This document shows, piece by piece, positions 44,701 through 58,782 of a stretch of 64,000 nt of DNA. Each line of letters begins with the position of its first letter. Position 1 is the first letter of the stretch. A program made the position numbers and the translations under genes. The notes under the pieces are model-generated. The model had not been told where the DNA came from, made no database searches, and saw only the letters and a program-made list of their open reading frames with translations. The stretch is from Bolinopsis microptera (taxonomy: Eukaryota; Ctenophora; Tentaculata; Lobata; Bolinopsidae). Location: assembly GCF_026151205.1 (NCBI RefSeq), contig NC_087072.1:5688084-5752083 (forward strand), given 5' to 3'.

Positions 44701-45665
44701 CTCCATCGCCATGTTTGAAGCTCTCCCATCATCTGTTCTACTTCAGAGGGAAGTGATTTATTTTATATTATAAAATTGTTATTATTCCAGTATAACAAAT
44801 ACATTTTCTAATCGTGTAAATCGTGTAATCGTGCATTGAAGTATAGTGCATCCGCCATCCAATTCTCCAAATTTTGACAAAGAAAATCGCGGTAATTTAA
44901 TGTACATAATTCAATATAAGGTAGTTTAGTTAGTGCATTTGTTCTGAAGTACTGTTAGTTGTTAATGGAGTAGTTCTAAAGATTATTTTATGGTTTATTT
45001 CACCGTAACGTATTTATTATTTCTGCCCTCATGGAATAAGATATCACTATTATAACATTGAATAAGACAGTTTTAATATTCAATATTATAGATATATCAA
45101 CATGATATCTCATACGCCATACGGTACCAATACAGAAATATACAATATTTGGAGCAAAATCTATGTGTTGGATTGAGTTGAAATTGAGGCAGTATCCAGA
45201 TAGCCCGACCCCTGTTCGCGAACAGTTGTCCGCCGAACAGGTGTTCGTGAATAGTTGATTTTGACCGCTGCGAGAAGCCTCATTGAGTCTGGCGCCGTCT
45301 TAGGTGGGCGCCAAATCGTCGTTTGAATGTGGGACAATTTCGAAAACTTAACTGAAGTACTAGCAAAACTGTGCGTTTTGCTCTTGACCATTGTTAATGA
45401 TCTGGCCCGGCGCGCGCTAATTCGTAGAACTTGCCATCGAGAAGAGAGCGGCGCGCGCTACTTCGAAGAAATTTAGACGATTAACATCAGTCAAGTTTTG
45501 CTCTAGATACACACTTTTTTAGAGATTTTACCGGCGTATCCTCTAAGATCACCTTATTTGTTCAATTTTAGGAAGGGGCACCAAAATGCAAAAGGGGAGG
45601 GGCCGCCAACAAGGGGGCGCTTTTTCGGCGGGGGCATCAACAGGCAACGTTACGCCACTGTTGGC
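44701..45665. other. Non-coding spacer, partly GC-rich
   Basis: No gene is supported. A GCGCGCGCTAATTCGTAGAA block near 45408 is echoed by GCGCGCGCTACTTCGAAGAA near 45452. Confidence 0.5.
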
Positions 45666-45750
45666 ATCACGTTACCTGGGGACCTCAGGCTATTATGTTC
45701 ATAAACATAGAGATTAGGCGGAATGACAGGCTGAGCGCGGCCCAGTAAGC
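45666..45750 (+). repeat. Dispersed repeat, copy 3 (GGCGGAATGACAGGCTG)
   Basis: ACGTTACCTGGGGACCTCAG, GGCTATTATGTTCA and GATTAGGCGGAATGACAGGC match copies at 15837 and 30863. Confidence 0.75.
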
Positions 45751-45894
45751 ATCACGTCAATCAATTATTTCAATTGACTCAACTTACTTAATCTCTATGA
45801 TTATGGACATAAATATAAAAGCTTGATTAACGATGTCAATCCATCGAGATCGTTTGTCGTTGCTTTGCGAAGCAGTCGAAGCGGCGAAGTCCTC

Positions 45895-46000
45895 CAACGA
45901 AGGCTGTGAAATACTCCCAGTTCTGATAATATAATGAAGAAATTAGAATGTTTAAATGATGTTTATGTCATTATTCTTAATCTAATCTAATCTAATCTTA
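45895..46000 (+). repeat. Short LINE-type 3' end with (TAATC)n tail
   Basis: AACGAAGGCTGTGAAAT and AGTTCTGATAAT match the 3' UTR at about 14755-14795. It then ends ATGTTTATGTCATTATTCTT plus (TAATC)n, as at 28956-28991. A very short insertion of the same family. Confidence 0.7.
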
Positions 46001-46636
46001 TAGTTAGACAATTACCATAGCTTAATTTATTTGTGTATATTGTTCGAATGATTTGTTTTAAAAAATGAAATGAATTTATGCTTATTCAAGCGTTTACCCC
46101 TGGTAAGTGGTAAACGGTTTTATATATCTATAGGGTTATTGCTTTGCTGATATTATGTGTATATTGTTTGAATACTTTCAAAACAATTTCAAAAGGTTTT
46201 CACCCAGATTTGTATTTAGATTTTTATTCAGATTTTCACAATTTTAATTTATTATAGTGAAAAACAGGAGTGACCTGATTGTTTTCATAACTTCGCTTTA
46301 CAATTTGTACCATGATAAAACTAGCACTGCCATGGGGTTCAAAAAGGGTCATTGTAAGCCTCCAGCGTAATGGTCCTAAGTCTCTGCCTCATGCGGTACC
46401 TGTCAACATCAGCTAATATAACAGAATAGCCCTAACATAACGATCAAGTCACAAATTAGGTCCCTATAATGATTTAATATTGTTGAATAAACAGATTTGA
46501 ATATAATATTTGTTTTATTCTGATTATTTGTTTTATTCTGATTAATAGAATTGTATTTTTGAGGTTGTCGTACATTATAGACTATTATCATTGCTGAATT
46601 TGTTTATTTATATTGTTTGAACGAATTTATATGATA
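46001..46636. other. Non-coding spacer
   Basis: AT-rich; nothing recognised. Confidence 0.5.
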
Positions 46637-47120
46637 ACTAGAAAGCCTGTGGTCACAGGGAGGAAACCAGTAGTATTCTTTGGTAGTCAGTTTTCATAGC
46701 ATCAACAAATGTCCGTTACAACCGAAGATACAGCCGATTAAAATGTAGCTCGCACTGAACACAACGTAATTACCACAAAACCGATCAGAATGTTGCTATT
46801 TTTCACCTAATTTGCACGTGGGCGTTCGTACAGACAAACATAAATAATTTTTTGAATTATAAGTAAGACTAGAAAGCCCGTGATCACAGGGAGGAAGGTA
46901 GTAGTTTCATAGCTCAAAAAATATCCGTCACAACCAAGTATACAGCCCATTAAAATGTAGCTCGCACTGAACACTACGTAATTACCACAAAACCGATCAA
47001 AATGATGTTAAAACAATCATTGCACATGCGCGTCAACACCGTTACCATGGTTGCTATGCAACTTCCTATTTCTCGTCTGATTTGCACGTGGGCGGTCGTA
47101 CAATATACAGAAATAATTCT
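46637..47120 (+). repeat. Tandem dimer of a repeat of about 235 bp
   Basis: Unit 1 starts ACTAGAAAGCCTGTGGTCAC near 46637, unit 2 ACTAGAAAGCCCGTGATCAC near 46868. Both continue with ATTAAAATGTAGCTCGCACT, ACGTAATTACCACAAAACCG and TTTGCACGTGGGCG. Each ends in an AT-rich TTTGAATTATAA stretch. The opening is distantly like the CTAGTGTAACCCGTG family. Confidence 0.75.
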
Positions 47121-47608
47121 TTGAATTATAATATAGATATATATGAATAAATAAGAGCCATTATTTATGAACAGTTACTGGTGTTTGGAGTTAGGGTACT
47201 GCAGTTGAACCAAAATGTCCGTTTGGAATAACAGTTTTTTGACCATTCTGTTTAATCTAGCAATGGAAAAGTGTTATCTGGATACATGTGTGTTTCGATA
47301 ATCGATATAATATTTAAACGAAATGACCTGGTTAAGATCCCTTGGTTAAGGTCATCTCTTTGAAATTGCTGTTCCCTCCTAGGAGACTCATTACCATAAC
47401 ATTTAATTCCATTATACCACAGAAACTCCTGTATTACTACGATTGAGCTTATCACTATTATTCAGCTTCACTAACTGCATTATATTTTAAAAAGATGTCA
47501 TTCTTTAATGTCATTTCACCCTTAGTTTTAAAGCATTATGTTCTTAAGGATCTTCTGTAAATCTTACCAACACAAACCAGAAACATTTTCCCTAGGGCTC
47601 TTCTTGCA

Positions 47609-50600
47609 ATGGCTGCCAATGTGAAGGTTCTACTCGACAACCTACACGAATGTTTGAACATTGGTGCAGTTGAGGCACTTCCAGTTGTATTGGACTTACA
47701 AAGCTCAGTTGGAGGATGTTCGGACCATGAACTAGGTTGGTGTAGTAAACTCTCATTAGTTGAACTTAATTAAATGCATGATTGAACAGCGTGATTTTTT
47801 ATACTTTAAACATAAATTCTTCAGTTATTGGAATTGCCCACCTTCTTGATCCTACAAAAGGAGTGCTTATTTTTCTGGAAAGATCATGTCATTTTCCTGG
47901 AAAGGTTTGATCTTTTAAAGAAAAAAATGGGTGCATTTTATTTGTTTACAACATCATCGAGTTGTGATGTTCAAATTTGTCTAGGTACAACACTTTTTGA
48001 CCTTTTACTTGTATTACATGTTTTCGCTTTTTCTAAACTCTTTCTTTTTTAGGAGTGGCCTAAAGTTTGTGCCGAGTTATTGGCATTACTCAAAGAACTT
48101 GTGAAAAATAAGCTTTCTTTGGACAAGCACATTTTTGTAATTATAGTAAGTATAATGATAATGTTTTTTTAATAATTGGCTATTCTCACCTCGTGAAAAG
48201 AAACAGTTTCAAGTTACTATTAAGTTATATGATTATTGTTATAAAAACTATTGTACATCAAACATTTTGTTTAGGTAGAGCTTAATTTTTGTTTGCAGGA
48301 TGGATGTATGTCGCTGTTTACCAAGATAGAAACTAAAGCCAATATTGTCCTTGTCACCAACCTCATCCAGGATGTAAGTTAAATTCGTTGTAGCCTTAAC
48401 ACTGAGTCCAAGTTGCACATTCAAGAGTTCACATATTATTAACCCATTCGAATGATTAGAATTTAAAGATGTTTCTCAACAAAACCCTATATCAAAAGTG
48501 TTGTTCATTCTCATACTGACCCGCTATCAAAATCCGCAACTTTCTATCCCAGTGTTTAAAGAAGCTTCATGAACAAGGAGGAGGAAGTGAGAAAACGATG
48601 GATATATCCGATCTTATCTACAAATCCCTTTCAAATAAAACTAGGTCGTCAATTACTGGTCAGAACTTAAAATAATCCAGAGCATATTTTATGAGGTTAT
48701 CTTTAACGTAGTTGCTGTGTTAGGTACATGTCAGTACGAATTGCCATCTTACCTATTGTACATCCAATAATTTCAGTTATTGATGCGATATGTGGCTTAG
48801 TTCAGACTCTCCTAGAAACATCACCCTCCATGTTTGACAATGAAAGAGTTACGAAGTGGCTTGGGTTTTTCATGCACAGTTTAAAAACTGAAGTAAGTAA
48901 AAACATATCTCCCATTATAATTACTCAGTCTGTATGTATACACGATATTATAACAGGTCAATCAAATTCTGTACTAGTTATGTGATGTAGAATCTAATTT
49001 ATTGTCCAAGAATAGAATCTGCAAGATGGACTAGAGTAAGATTATTGATTTCAGATGATAACTAAAGGGCAGAAAAAGAAACCCCCGGACCTTCAATTGA
49101 TATCAGGAAGTTTTAATGGTATAAATGGAGTTCTTTCTGCATTCTCTGACGTGGTGTCTCAAACTACAGTGGGGGAGATATTCCGTTTGTTGGTTCTCTG
49201 CTGCAACCCTAACGTGAGCTGAGCAACATTTATGAATTTACCATCTTTATGATGCCTTTTGGGCACCCAAGTTGTTGAGAATGTTCTCAATATGTTATTA
49301 TAAGAAATTTAACACCGCAGGTAGAAGCAAAAAGGCATGCAATGCAGACCTCAGTGCTAACTCTCCTAGCAGAACACACCCCTAAATTCAAAGAGTTCCT
49401 CTACAAAGACAATATCAAGTTACTGGACTTTCTCGTTAAAATGCTGAGCACTGTAAAGAATGCTGGGTTGAGGAGTTCCATCTGTAAAGCTCTATCTGCT
49501 CTCGTTTTAGAAGTAAGGTCTTTGTCATGTATCTTTTGTTAAGGTTGTCGTACTTATCAGCTCGTTGAGATGGTAAAGTTTATTTTGAAACAACTAATTC
49601 TTATTTCTTGTTCTCGCATGCAGTATGCACATATTGAAACTTTCAACAATTTGATATTGATCGGAGTTACCGTTAATGAAACAAGATCGATAAAATAATA
49701 ATAAAATAATAATTGGCAAAAATGTATACCAAAACAATACCAAACCAATTTGAGTTCATTAATTTGAATCAATTACTCAATTTATATCACAAATGCCGTT
49801 TATTTGAATTCGAGTGTCTGTGAACGGTCTGTTGCTTTAATTCTTAATGATTCCGAAGACAGTCGCCTTCATGAAAGTTTTGTCCTCGCTGGAATGATTT
49901 ATCGTAGTTTCCATCATCAGTTGACAGTTATCAACGTTGACTGTTTTGCTGAGACCGCCAGAGTTTATAAGAGCTTGAAGGACCCAGCTATGGTAACCAG
50001 TCATCATAAAATATGATCTACGATCCTTTTTCATCAGATAGCAGGATATTGCCAGGAGAATATCTCATATATATGATAAAGAAAGCAACGTATATAGCAG
50101 TTTTGCACATCAGTAAAACTGCTGTGGAAATGGTGATTTACGTCGTCCTCATTAGTGTCACATGCTGGGGGGTGGGTTAATTCATGTACATACTTACCAT
50201 CAATGACCAAAACCCGGTGAAATTTACGGTCGTCGTTTTTATGTAGGCATCATATCAGGTAATAGCGCTAATTACTCAGTAATATCGCTCATTACCCAGT
50301 GATTACTCGGTTAGGAAATGGCAATGGTTCGAGTGATACAGATCATTGCCGGAAAAATGAAATGAGGAAATGGAGCGCAGTTATTGCATGTAAGATACTT
50401 ATTGTTTTGTGTCTCCTCGGCCAGAACTCAGAAGTAATAAACTGCAGAGATTTTCCCCAAAAGTCCAACTAAGATGCCCTCAATGAACACTGAGCCGACT
50501 ACCCAATCAGTATTCTGAAGTACATCATTGTAGTAAGATATCCGCCGATACTTTTGCTCTGTATCATTGAATTGATTAGTCGTTCATCAATCATCCCAGC

Positions 50601-53600
50601 ACTTGAAATGATAGAAGTTGGAGTTTTTTTTAAAGAACTGCAAAGAAATATGAAAGTTTATAAACAAATTGCCTCGGAGTAAGACGTCAGAAAATACTGT
50701 TGGTTGCTCAGACAAACCACAAACCGCACAGCTAAACGCAATGAAATGGACCAAAGAGAAGAGTCGTGCAGTGCCAGTGTGTCACGTGGTTCCCTCACAA
50801 CACGTGCCAGATCACCCTACTATTATACCAAGATGAGAAGAGTTAAAGAGTTGTAGCCGCGAATTAAATTATTCATGTATAGATGAAAGCGTAAAAAATA
50901 GATAAATATATGATAAACTTGTCCCGTCAGATGAGTAAGGAGATGATGGTTAACGAGGAGGAAGGACCGACCCTGTTCCACCACTATCTCTCTGTGCTGG
51001 TACCGCTGCTCACCTCCCTGCACCGCCGTCAGATATCAGCTGTCATGCAGTGTCTCGGTCACCTGGCTCACCCCTGCAAAGTTATACTTGGCGAAGAGAA
51101 GCTTTTACAACTCTTCAAGAAGATCCTTGTAGCAGGTTCGTCTGGATGTTGTTATATAATATTGTAATAGAGGAGGTATGTTAATGTCAATAGATGAGAG
51201 AGAACATGGTAGTTTATATATCACAGTACATGGTCCCAACGAAGCACCAGAAGTTTTTACTGTTAAACAGAGAGAGAGATTAAATAAATTACGTATTTTT
51301 CGTTATTCTGACAGCTCGATTAATCATAAATTCGTGACCAGTCTTGATTGAATTTATAGTAGTAAAACCTGTGCTCTGCAGGAGAAAGTGTGTGTGTCGG
51401 AAGTGGAAGTGAAGCAGACTACAGCTCCCTACTTCCCAGTGTTATCTCCGCTCTAGCCGATACTGTTAACTGTATCCAGACTATATCTCCTGATATCAGA
51501 CACCACCTAGCAGCTCCACTCGTTTCTCTTGTTGAGGTGGTTATCAGAACACGTGGTATTTCGTGAATTTAATTACAATAAATTATATTATAAACTTTGA
51601 GATGAACTACAATAAACTGTGGGCAGTGGGATGAACTAATATAAACTGTGAGATGAACTACAATTCTTGTATAGAATATGTAAGAAGGTTATCTAAATGT
51701 GAACCGTCCAGGTGTTCCCGGAACTACACGTGAAGTTACAAGGAGGGTGCTATCACTCCATACAGGCCCTGTTAGCTGCCGTCCACTCTGATAGAGATGC
51801 TTTCTTGTGGCTACTCAATGAGCTCACGTACCAGGTAAAAGGAACCTGGGTCTGTGCTAATTATAGTTTAAAAATATTAATGACATGATATCTATCTAAA
51901 ATTAATGAACACAGCTATAAACCTATAAACGTGTTAAAGATCACACAAAGGTAACACAGTATCCTACAAGGGATTGTTGAGATGTTCAAGTAACAGTGAG
52001 CCAGCTGAGTACAGCTCACTCTGGTCTGACCTGCTCACTAAGTACACTTACCTCATTACTGATACTGATGTTAAGAGGGACCTTCACATCTCACTTCTTG
52101 ACGCTCTCATCAACAGGTTCATCCTTTTATCTGTCTCTGTTTATATTTTGAATATGATCCATAGTGGCATAAAATTCAATTCGGAATAAATCCTCTTCTG
52201 ACTATGAGGAAACGCAGGATTGGCATTTCAAAATTGTAGATAAGACTCAAAATAGATAAAAGTGCTTGAACAATTTACATTTCCCTGACATTACAGTTTT
52301 CTGGTGATATTTGAAAAGTTGGATCTGAAAGTTGCTGAACAAGATACGATGGAAGATACGGATGAAGACAGAATGATAGTAGATAATCCACCAAACAAAG
52401 ATCTGGAGCTGTTGGGTAACCTCTCCTCCCTTCTTACTGATGTTATATCTACTGTTGATGATGACAGGTTGATCTTTCTGATATTATCGTATTTTCAAAG
52501 TATCAGATGTTAAATTCCTTGACAAACATTCTATACCAAACCTACATCAATTAAACATGTAACTTCTATCTTGGTGGTGAATAGCGTTAGCGCCTGACGA
52601 ATTTACTTTATCTCTGCAAAATACGAAACTTCGTCACATTTTCCAAATCTGTCAGACTCGAAAAGTGGGTGTTACTTTTGGTAAAGTCAACGGTTGAGGC
52701 TAGTGACAAAGTACCTGACGCTCAGTGCTGTTATTGGCTCCTCAAATCTGTTGTTTGTTACTGTGACACCAGTCACTACTTCTCATCTCCCTACCACTTG
52801 GTACTTGTTAAGCTTGTCTTGTAAGGGCTTGGGTATTTCTTAATCATTCTCTTAATTTCGTCATCATCAGCATACAAGTATTGGTTAATAATTGGAAACA
52901 CATCCCACCCAAATATAAGGAACCCAACTAACCTCACTTCAATCCACTGTAACCAGGCAGAAGTTGGGAGCATACTAAGACAGTTCGGTTACACAGTAAT
53001 AGAAAGACTAGACAGACTGGTGGAGGACACTAGAATAGCGAGCATATCCTTGCTGCTTTCCTACCCTGTTACTCTGATACAAGGATCTGTGGAGATGTTC
53101 ACTCTGGCTATCAAAGAGGCCCTCTCTAGAGGAATAGGGTAAATCTTGAGTTACATTCATTTAGTTATATTTTATTAACGATTAATTTTCCTCATTCTGT
53201 TAATTAGCCATAACATCATGGCAGTGAAATTCAATAATTCAATGATTAAAATTACAAAATGTAGAGTAACCAGTTAAAGTTAACCCCCTCTCATCCCTGA
53301 CCAGATGTCTGGAGCTGGGTAGAAGAGGAGTGGAGAGTGTGTGGAGGGTGGTACGAGCTGGCGAATCTAACATTCTGTCTGATCACTACCCTGATATACT
53401 ACCCCTCATCAATCCTTACCTTACTTCTAAAGCTAATACTACTGACAAGTATGTACCATTGACAAAGTGATTGTTGTCCAACTCTAGTGTCTAGAACTGT
53501 ATAACTGCAGTAAATATGGGGCTCCGTCTTGTGTTCGTAATAATATCATACTACAGGTTGTCCCAAAAAACACTACCCAATAAGAAACCCTCATAATTTT

Positions 53601-56600
53601 CTCATTTTGAACTCATTGGTTTTGATCTCTTCGTATGATTTTTTAAAGGGTTAGGAGACGTTTTTAGGACCATTAGGAGTCTCATATGAACTTGATGGGC
53701 AACATTTTTTCGATGTTAAAGATATGCAAAGAAATATTGGTGTGATCCCAGAATAGGTGATAGTTTTCGTTCATGATGGAATCCTAGTTTTGAAACGTTT
53801 AGACTGCCCCAAGTTGTAAATCAGACATATACAGACACAATGGAAAGTATTCTTCACAATGAGAACTGAAATGGAGGTTTTTGATATGGTCCAGCATGTT
53901 TTGGGAGCATTTTCGGGCCACACCCTTTTTTTACCTTTAACTGCGTAATTTTGCCCTATTTTCATATTATTTTAAATTTGGGCTACCTTGATCTGTCAGT
54001 ACACTTACCAAAAAACATATGCGACCATTAAAGCTAGAAAATTAGCGACTTTCGCATAAAAAATTGCATAATTTATACAAATTCGGCCTATCGTCCATAT
54101 TTGGGTTTCAGGCCAGCTGGGAAATGACCATTTGTGAGCACCTCTTGGGACGTTTAGCATTAACTATGGTGTTCGGGAGTTAGATGAGACAAAAAGGAAC
54201 AGTTTGCAATCAAATTATATTGGAAGAAAAAAGTGAACGATACTGAAACGCATAGGTACAAATTGAACTCCAAACACGACACACATAATCATAAAGTGAA
54301 CATTATCAATTACATCAAATGGATAACTAGTTTCTATCACACATCAACTTGAGTTTCCTTTTTTGTGTCAGTTTTCTTTCTTAACTTCTTGAATTGAGAA
54401 GAGTGCGCTATCATCAACAGCAAGAAGTTCTTCTGTCTTCACCTTACCGAGGTAGGTGTCACACGACACAATCAATTCCTCTGCTCGTTTCCTCATTCTC
54501 CCTACCATCCTCTCCCTCACTTCATCTGTTACTTGACTTTTTGCAGACTTCTCAGCCCTCAGTGCCATATTAAGGTGCTTTTCGATATCAAGTAAAGCGC
54601 TTGTTATTACAGTGAGATGTTTCTTTACTTTCATCATTTGATTACCGATTGATTGAAACTGGATGGCCAGTTCTTTGTAATACTTTGCATCAATATATTT
54701 CGATAGATAACACCACCATAACACTGGGCTTGCTGGCAAATAGATTGCTGATATTGCCAGGCCGCCAATTGCACCACCAACTCCAGCCAAACCTCCGGCA
54801 AGCATTTTTATCGGGATGTTATTAGCTGATGTATTTTTAGCACATTCCTCGATCGCTTTGCTTGCTGCCGCATAACCACAAGCTGCGAATGCACCTATTT
54901 GACCTATAATAGGAGTTGATATATATGCAACACCTTTTATAGGATTTAAAAATACTGCTGACTCCTTCTCCTTCTCTTTGTACTTGGCACCAGAGCTCTG
55001 AGCTCTCACCTGTATCTTATCTGCCTCCCCCTTCACAATATCGTGTTTTTCATTTGCTTGTTGAAGAGATACCTTTACGTCGTTCATATCCTTGACGTTC
55101 GTTAATAGTGCCTCGAAATCATGATCATTCGTGAAGTCATCTGCTGCTTCAATTAGGTATTCTCCATATGACTGGACGTCTCGTACAGAACGCTTCGTTT
55201 TAGTTTCCAGAGTCCAGTAGTGTTTGGCAAAACTTTCGATTTCTTTTACGATTTCGGTGACCTCTTCTGCCTTTTTTTTCTAGGCCTTGCTTCTTTATGG
55301 CCTCGACACAGACAATAAGTGCTTTAGCTAACTGACAGTGCTTAAAAACACTGATACTTTTCTGAATGACTTCCAATCTTGTATCTATTAGGCAAGCTGT
55401 ACATAAGGTAGAAATTTGGTGGCAATCTACACACCTATGGTTAACACCAGTTATATCGACCCAAGGCTCATTCGTACTTCTTGCATCTACAATGCTACCA
55501 GTTGCTGCTACTATAATGGCATGTCAATAACCATGAGGGAGATCTTCTGCTATGAAGTGCTCCTTATCTTCCTTATCGTAATACAGGACTGTTACATAGG
55601 CTGTTCCTGTGTGATTTTCTTTTGGCTTAAAGTTGGTAATCGCTTGTTTTGGGATTTTAGCGAAACCTTCTTCAATCATTAATTCATAAACTCCCTTTTC
55701 ATTTAAAAAAGTGTTCTTAGAAAAAATTGTCTTTCCTTTTGCGGTGAACTTTGAAAGACCTGCAGCTTCAATCCCTAAATCGGCTTCTATTGTTTCTCGA
55801 TGTGAGTATTCCTGAAAGTTAAGATTATCAAACCACGACTTTATGTTCGTTAATTTAGCTGGATTAAAAAATAAATAATCTCAATCTGTAACAAAATCTG
55901 AAATATTTTGGTTGAACAGAATCATAGAGTAATAATTAACGCACACATTACACAACCTACCGAAATCTTTTCAACTCTGTCTCTGACCCATTATATATCT
56001 TGATAGAAAGCGTTGGTGACCTGAACACCTTGCGTACTTTGGCCACCTCCCATTCTCGCTTCTTGAAACTGACTTTCTGGCTAAATTAAATCCTAAAAAG
56101 GTCATTAATAAATCATTCTGAATGGTTGTTTCACTATTGTCCAGGCTATAAGTAGCTATATGATTATATTATTTTTATTGTGAGCGAATGGAACTATACT
56201 GTACAATGTAATGACTCTAGTCCAAATATGGATGATAGCAATGACACTGGTTTTCGTCCTTGGAAGAGGTGTGCAAATACGCCAGCGGTAGTTATTAGCT
56301 CTGCCTCTTCAAATGTTTTGGAAGCTTTCGAAACCAATCGTAAATTTTGGTATCCGGATTTCGATCAGTTGGAATATAAATGCTGCCACGTGCCAAAAAA
56401 GAAATGACAATTATAAATGACTCAATCTCCTTTCTACAAACAGTTAATAGACTGATTTGCGCTTAACTAAAAACTATAAGTTATATTTTACAGATTTTAC
56501 TGATAACTATATACAAAATTATGGGCAAAAGGAAGCAGGTTCAAGATACCTATACCCATACAAGGACCACATTTTTGTAGAGGTGGAGCGTTTTGGGGAT

Positions 56601-57683
56601 TGGGCGACTCTGGTCCGAATCCGAAATTGGATTTTTGGTACAAGACTCTTAATCGACGACTGTTGTCCGAATTTGGAATCACATTTGTATTTCACAAGCT
56701 CACGGGTTATCTTGTGACGTTGTGTCTACTGTCCTGATGCTGACGTGATCCTCTGATTAAACTGAAATCTTGACGAAAGCGTCCATTGTGGTCTGATCCA
56801 TCGGTACGTGTTTGACTTTGTGAGAACGGAATAGTGCAAATCGTACACTGACAGTAACAAGCTGCCGATCATTTCAAATTCGACACTCTACAGTATACTG
56901 TATATAATATAGAAGAACAATACAAAATTTGCAACCCATTATTGCAGTATTGCAACCAATCTTCAGTTTATTCCCGGACGCCTAGATAGAGTCATTTTAA
57001 ACAAAATAGCAAGAAGTAGATTCGGAATGTGGCGAAAGAAAAGTATTCAAGTTACATAAATTGTGTGTATTCTGGTTCACAAGAAAGGGAGGAAAAATAA
57101 CAGGATACAAGCATTTTAGAAATCATAATTTATTGTAACTTGACGCATAGAGATTAGAGGTTCCCCGTTCAGATGCAGCTGTGATCTTTAAAACTCTGTG
57201 GGCGTCATAGACAGATAAGAGCCTGATACCTTAGGCTCTTAGGAGACATATTATTATTTATAAGGGTATAAATTGACGGACAAGTTGACGGCAGGCGGAG
57301 TAACGGTGCTCCGAAAATGTTTTTACTAGTATGATAATTAGAAGATTGAAACTCAATAAAAAACCGGTATTACAGGGCTTATGTGGCAAGTCTGCTCGCC
57401 AAACCAAACCAAAACATTATCTGAACCTGGCCTTCTAACTTCTAACATCATACATGCACTAGTGTAACTACGGCCGGGACTTCACTATCGCAGTTGAAAT
57501 GAAAAAGTATAAACCCGCCTATATTATTTGAAAACACGCATAACATTGTCGTATGAAAGTATGAATTGAACTCTTGTCTCTCTCTACAGTCCGTACAGAC
57601 CGCGATGAGTGCCCTCCCCCTAACAAGCTTATAGTATTACATAACAGTGATTCATGTACCAACGCTACATAATATGCAGGAAT

Positions 57684-57723
<40 letters not shown>

Positions 57724-58743
57724 AGGGAGAAAAAGAGAGCCATTTTATGTCACATTTGTGGTACAAAACCATTAATTAATCAACTTACCACCGACCGATT
57801 TAAAAAAACCTTTATCATTTGGCTTCGTCAAAGTTTTGTCGAAACTATACCGAAAAAAAACAGTCCCATAATTCTTACCGTTTTTTCTTACCGCTCGGAA
57901 ATTACACGCACACACAGACAGACACACATTCTGAGATTATTACTTAAGATATCTCCAGGAGTGAGATATCACTGTACGAGTTGCAATGTGACATGGTGCT
58001 ACTACTCGGTACTCTAGGAGGTCAAGTTAACTCCCACCTTATCACCCTCCAACTACCCGACATTTCCTGGAGTAACGAGACTGTGTTAACTGTGGCTCTG
58101 CCTCTTGGTCCTTCTCTTCTTAACATATGTCTTGGTAACTACTGGACTTCTTAGTTCTAGATATAAATTAGTGTGTAAAACTTAGTTTTGATTTTTGTTT
58201 TTATGATTGTTATGATAATTAAGTAATATAATCTGGATAATATATGATAATATGTATTTATATTAATTACAGATGAGATGTTGAGAGAAGTAATCACACT
58301 TTGTAAAACTACCAGCGAGGGTCAGGCCCGTACCTGTGCGTGTGAACTGCTTCACGCCCTATTCCTTGTATCTATTTCTACTGAACAACAAGCACCTGAT
58401 AAAATCAAGGTATATCATATTATGTCTTCTCTCCTCAAATTATTAATCTAACTTAGTCGCTGTAAGTTGAATGAACCTAATTTCCTTATGTATGCCAAAT
58501 TCCTAACTTTAATATTGTTCAGGTTCTATACGATCACACGTTACCAGTGTTGTTGGAGTTAGGATGTGATAGTAATTCAGTTGTTCGTCAGATCTTTAAG
58601 GAGCTAACATTCCAGATAATTCATTGGCAAACTAGCAGATCAAAAGATAGCTTCATTTTACACCATATCATGGTAGGCTAGGAACTTTATACGCGAGTAT
58701 AAATACACCGAGATTTTGTCTGTATTGTACTACTTCGGTAGTG

Positions 58744-58782
<39 letters not shown>

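Noticed and set aside
52588-52640. CTGACGA followed by CGAAAC near 52595-52637 as a hammerhead
   Set aside because: Stem II cannot form convincingly and the stretch lies just before a PRKDC exon; a chance match.
53556-53640. A complete mariner MITE in the PRKDC intron
   Set aside because: Only one end-like sequence is visible; no inverted partner or TA-flanked second end was found.
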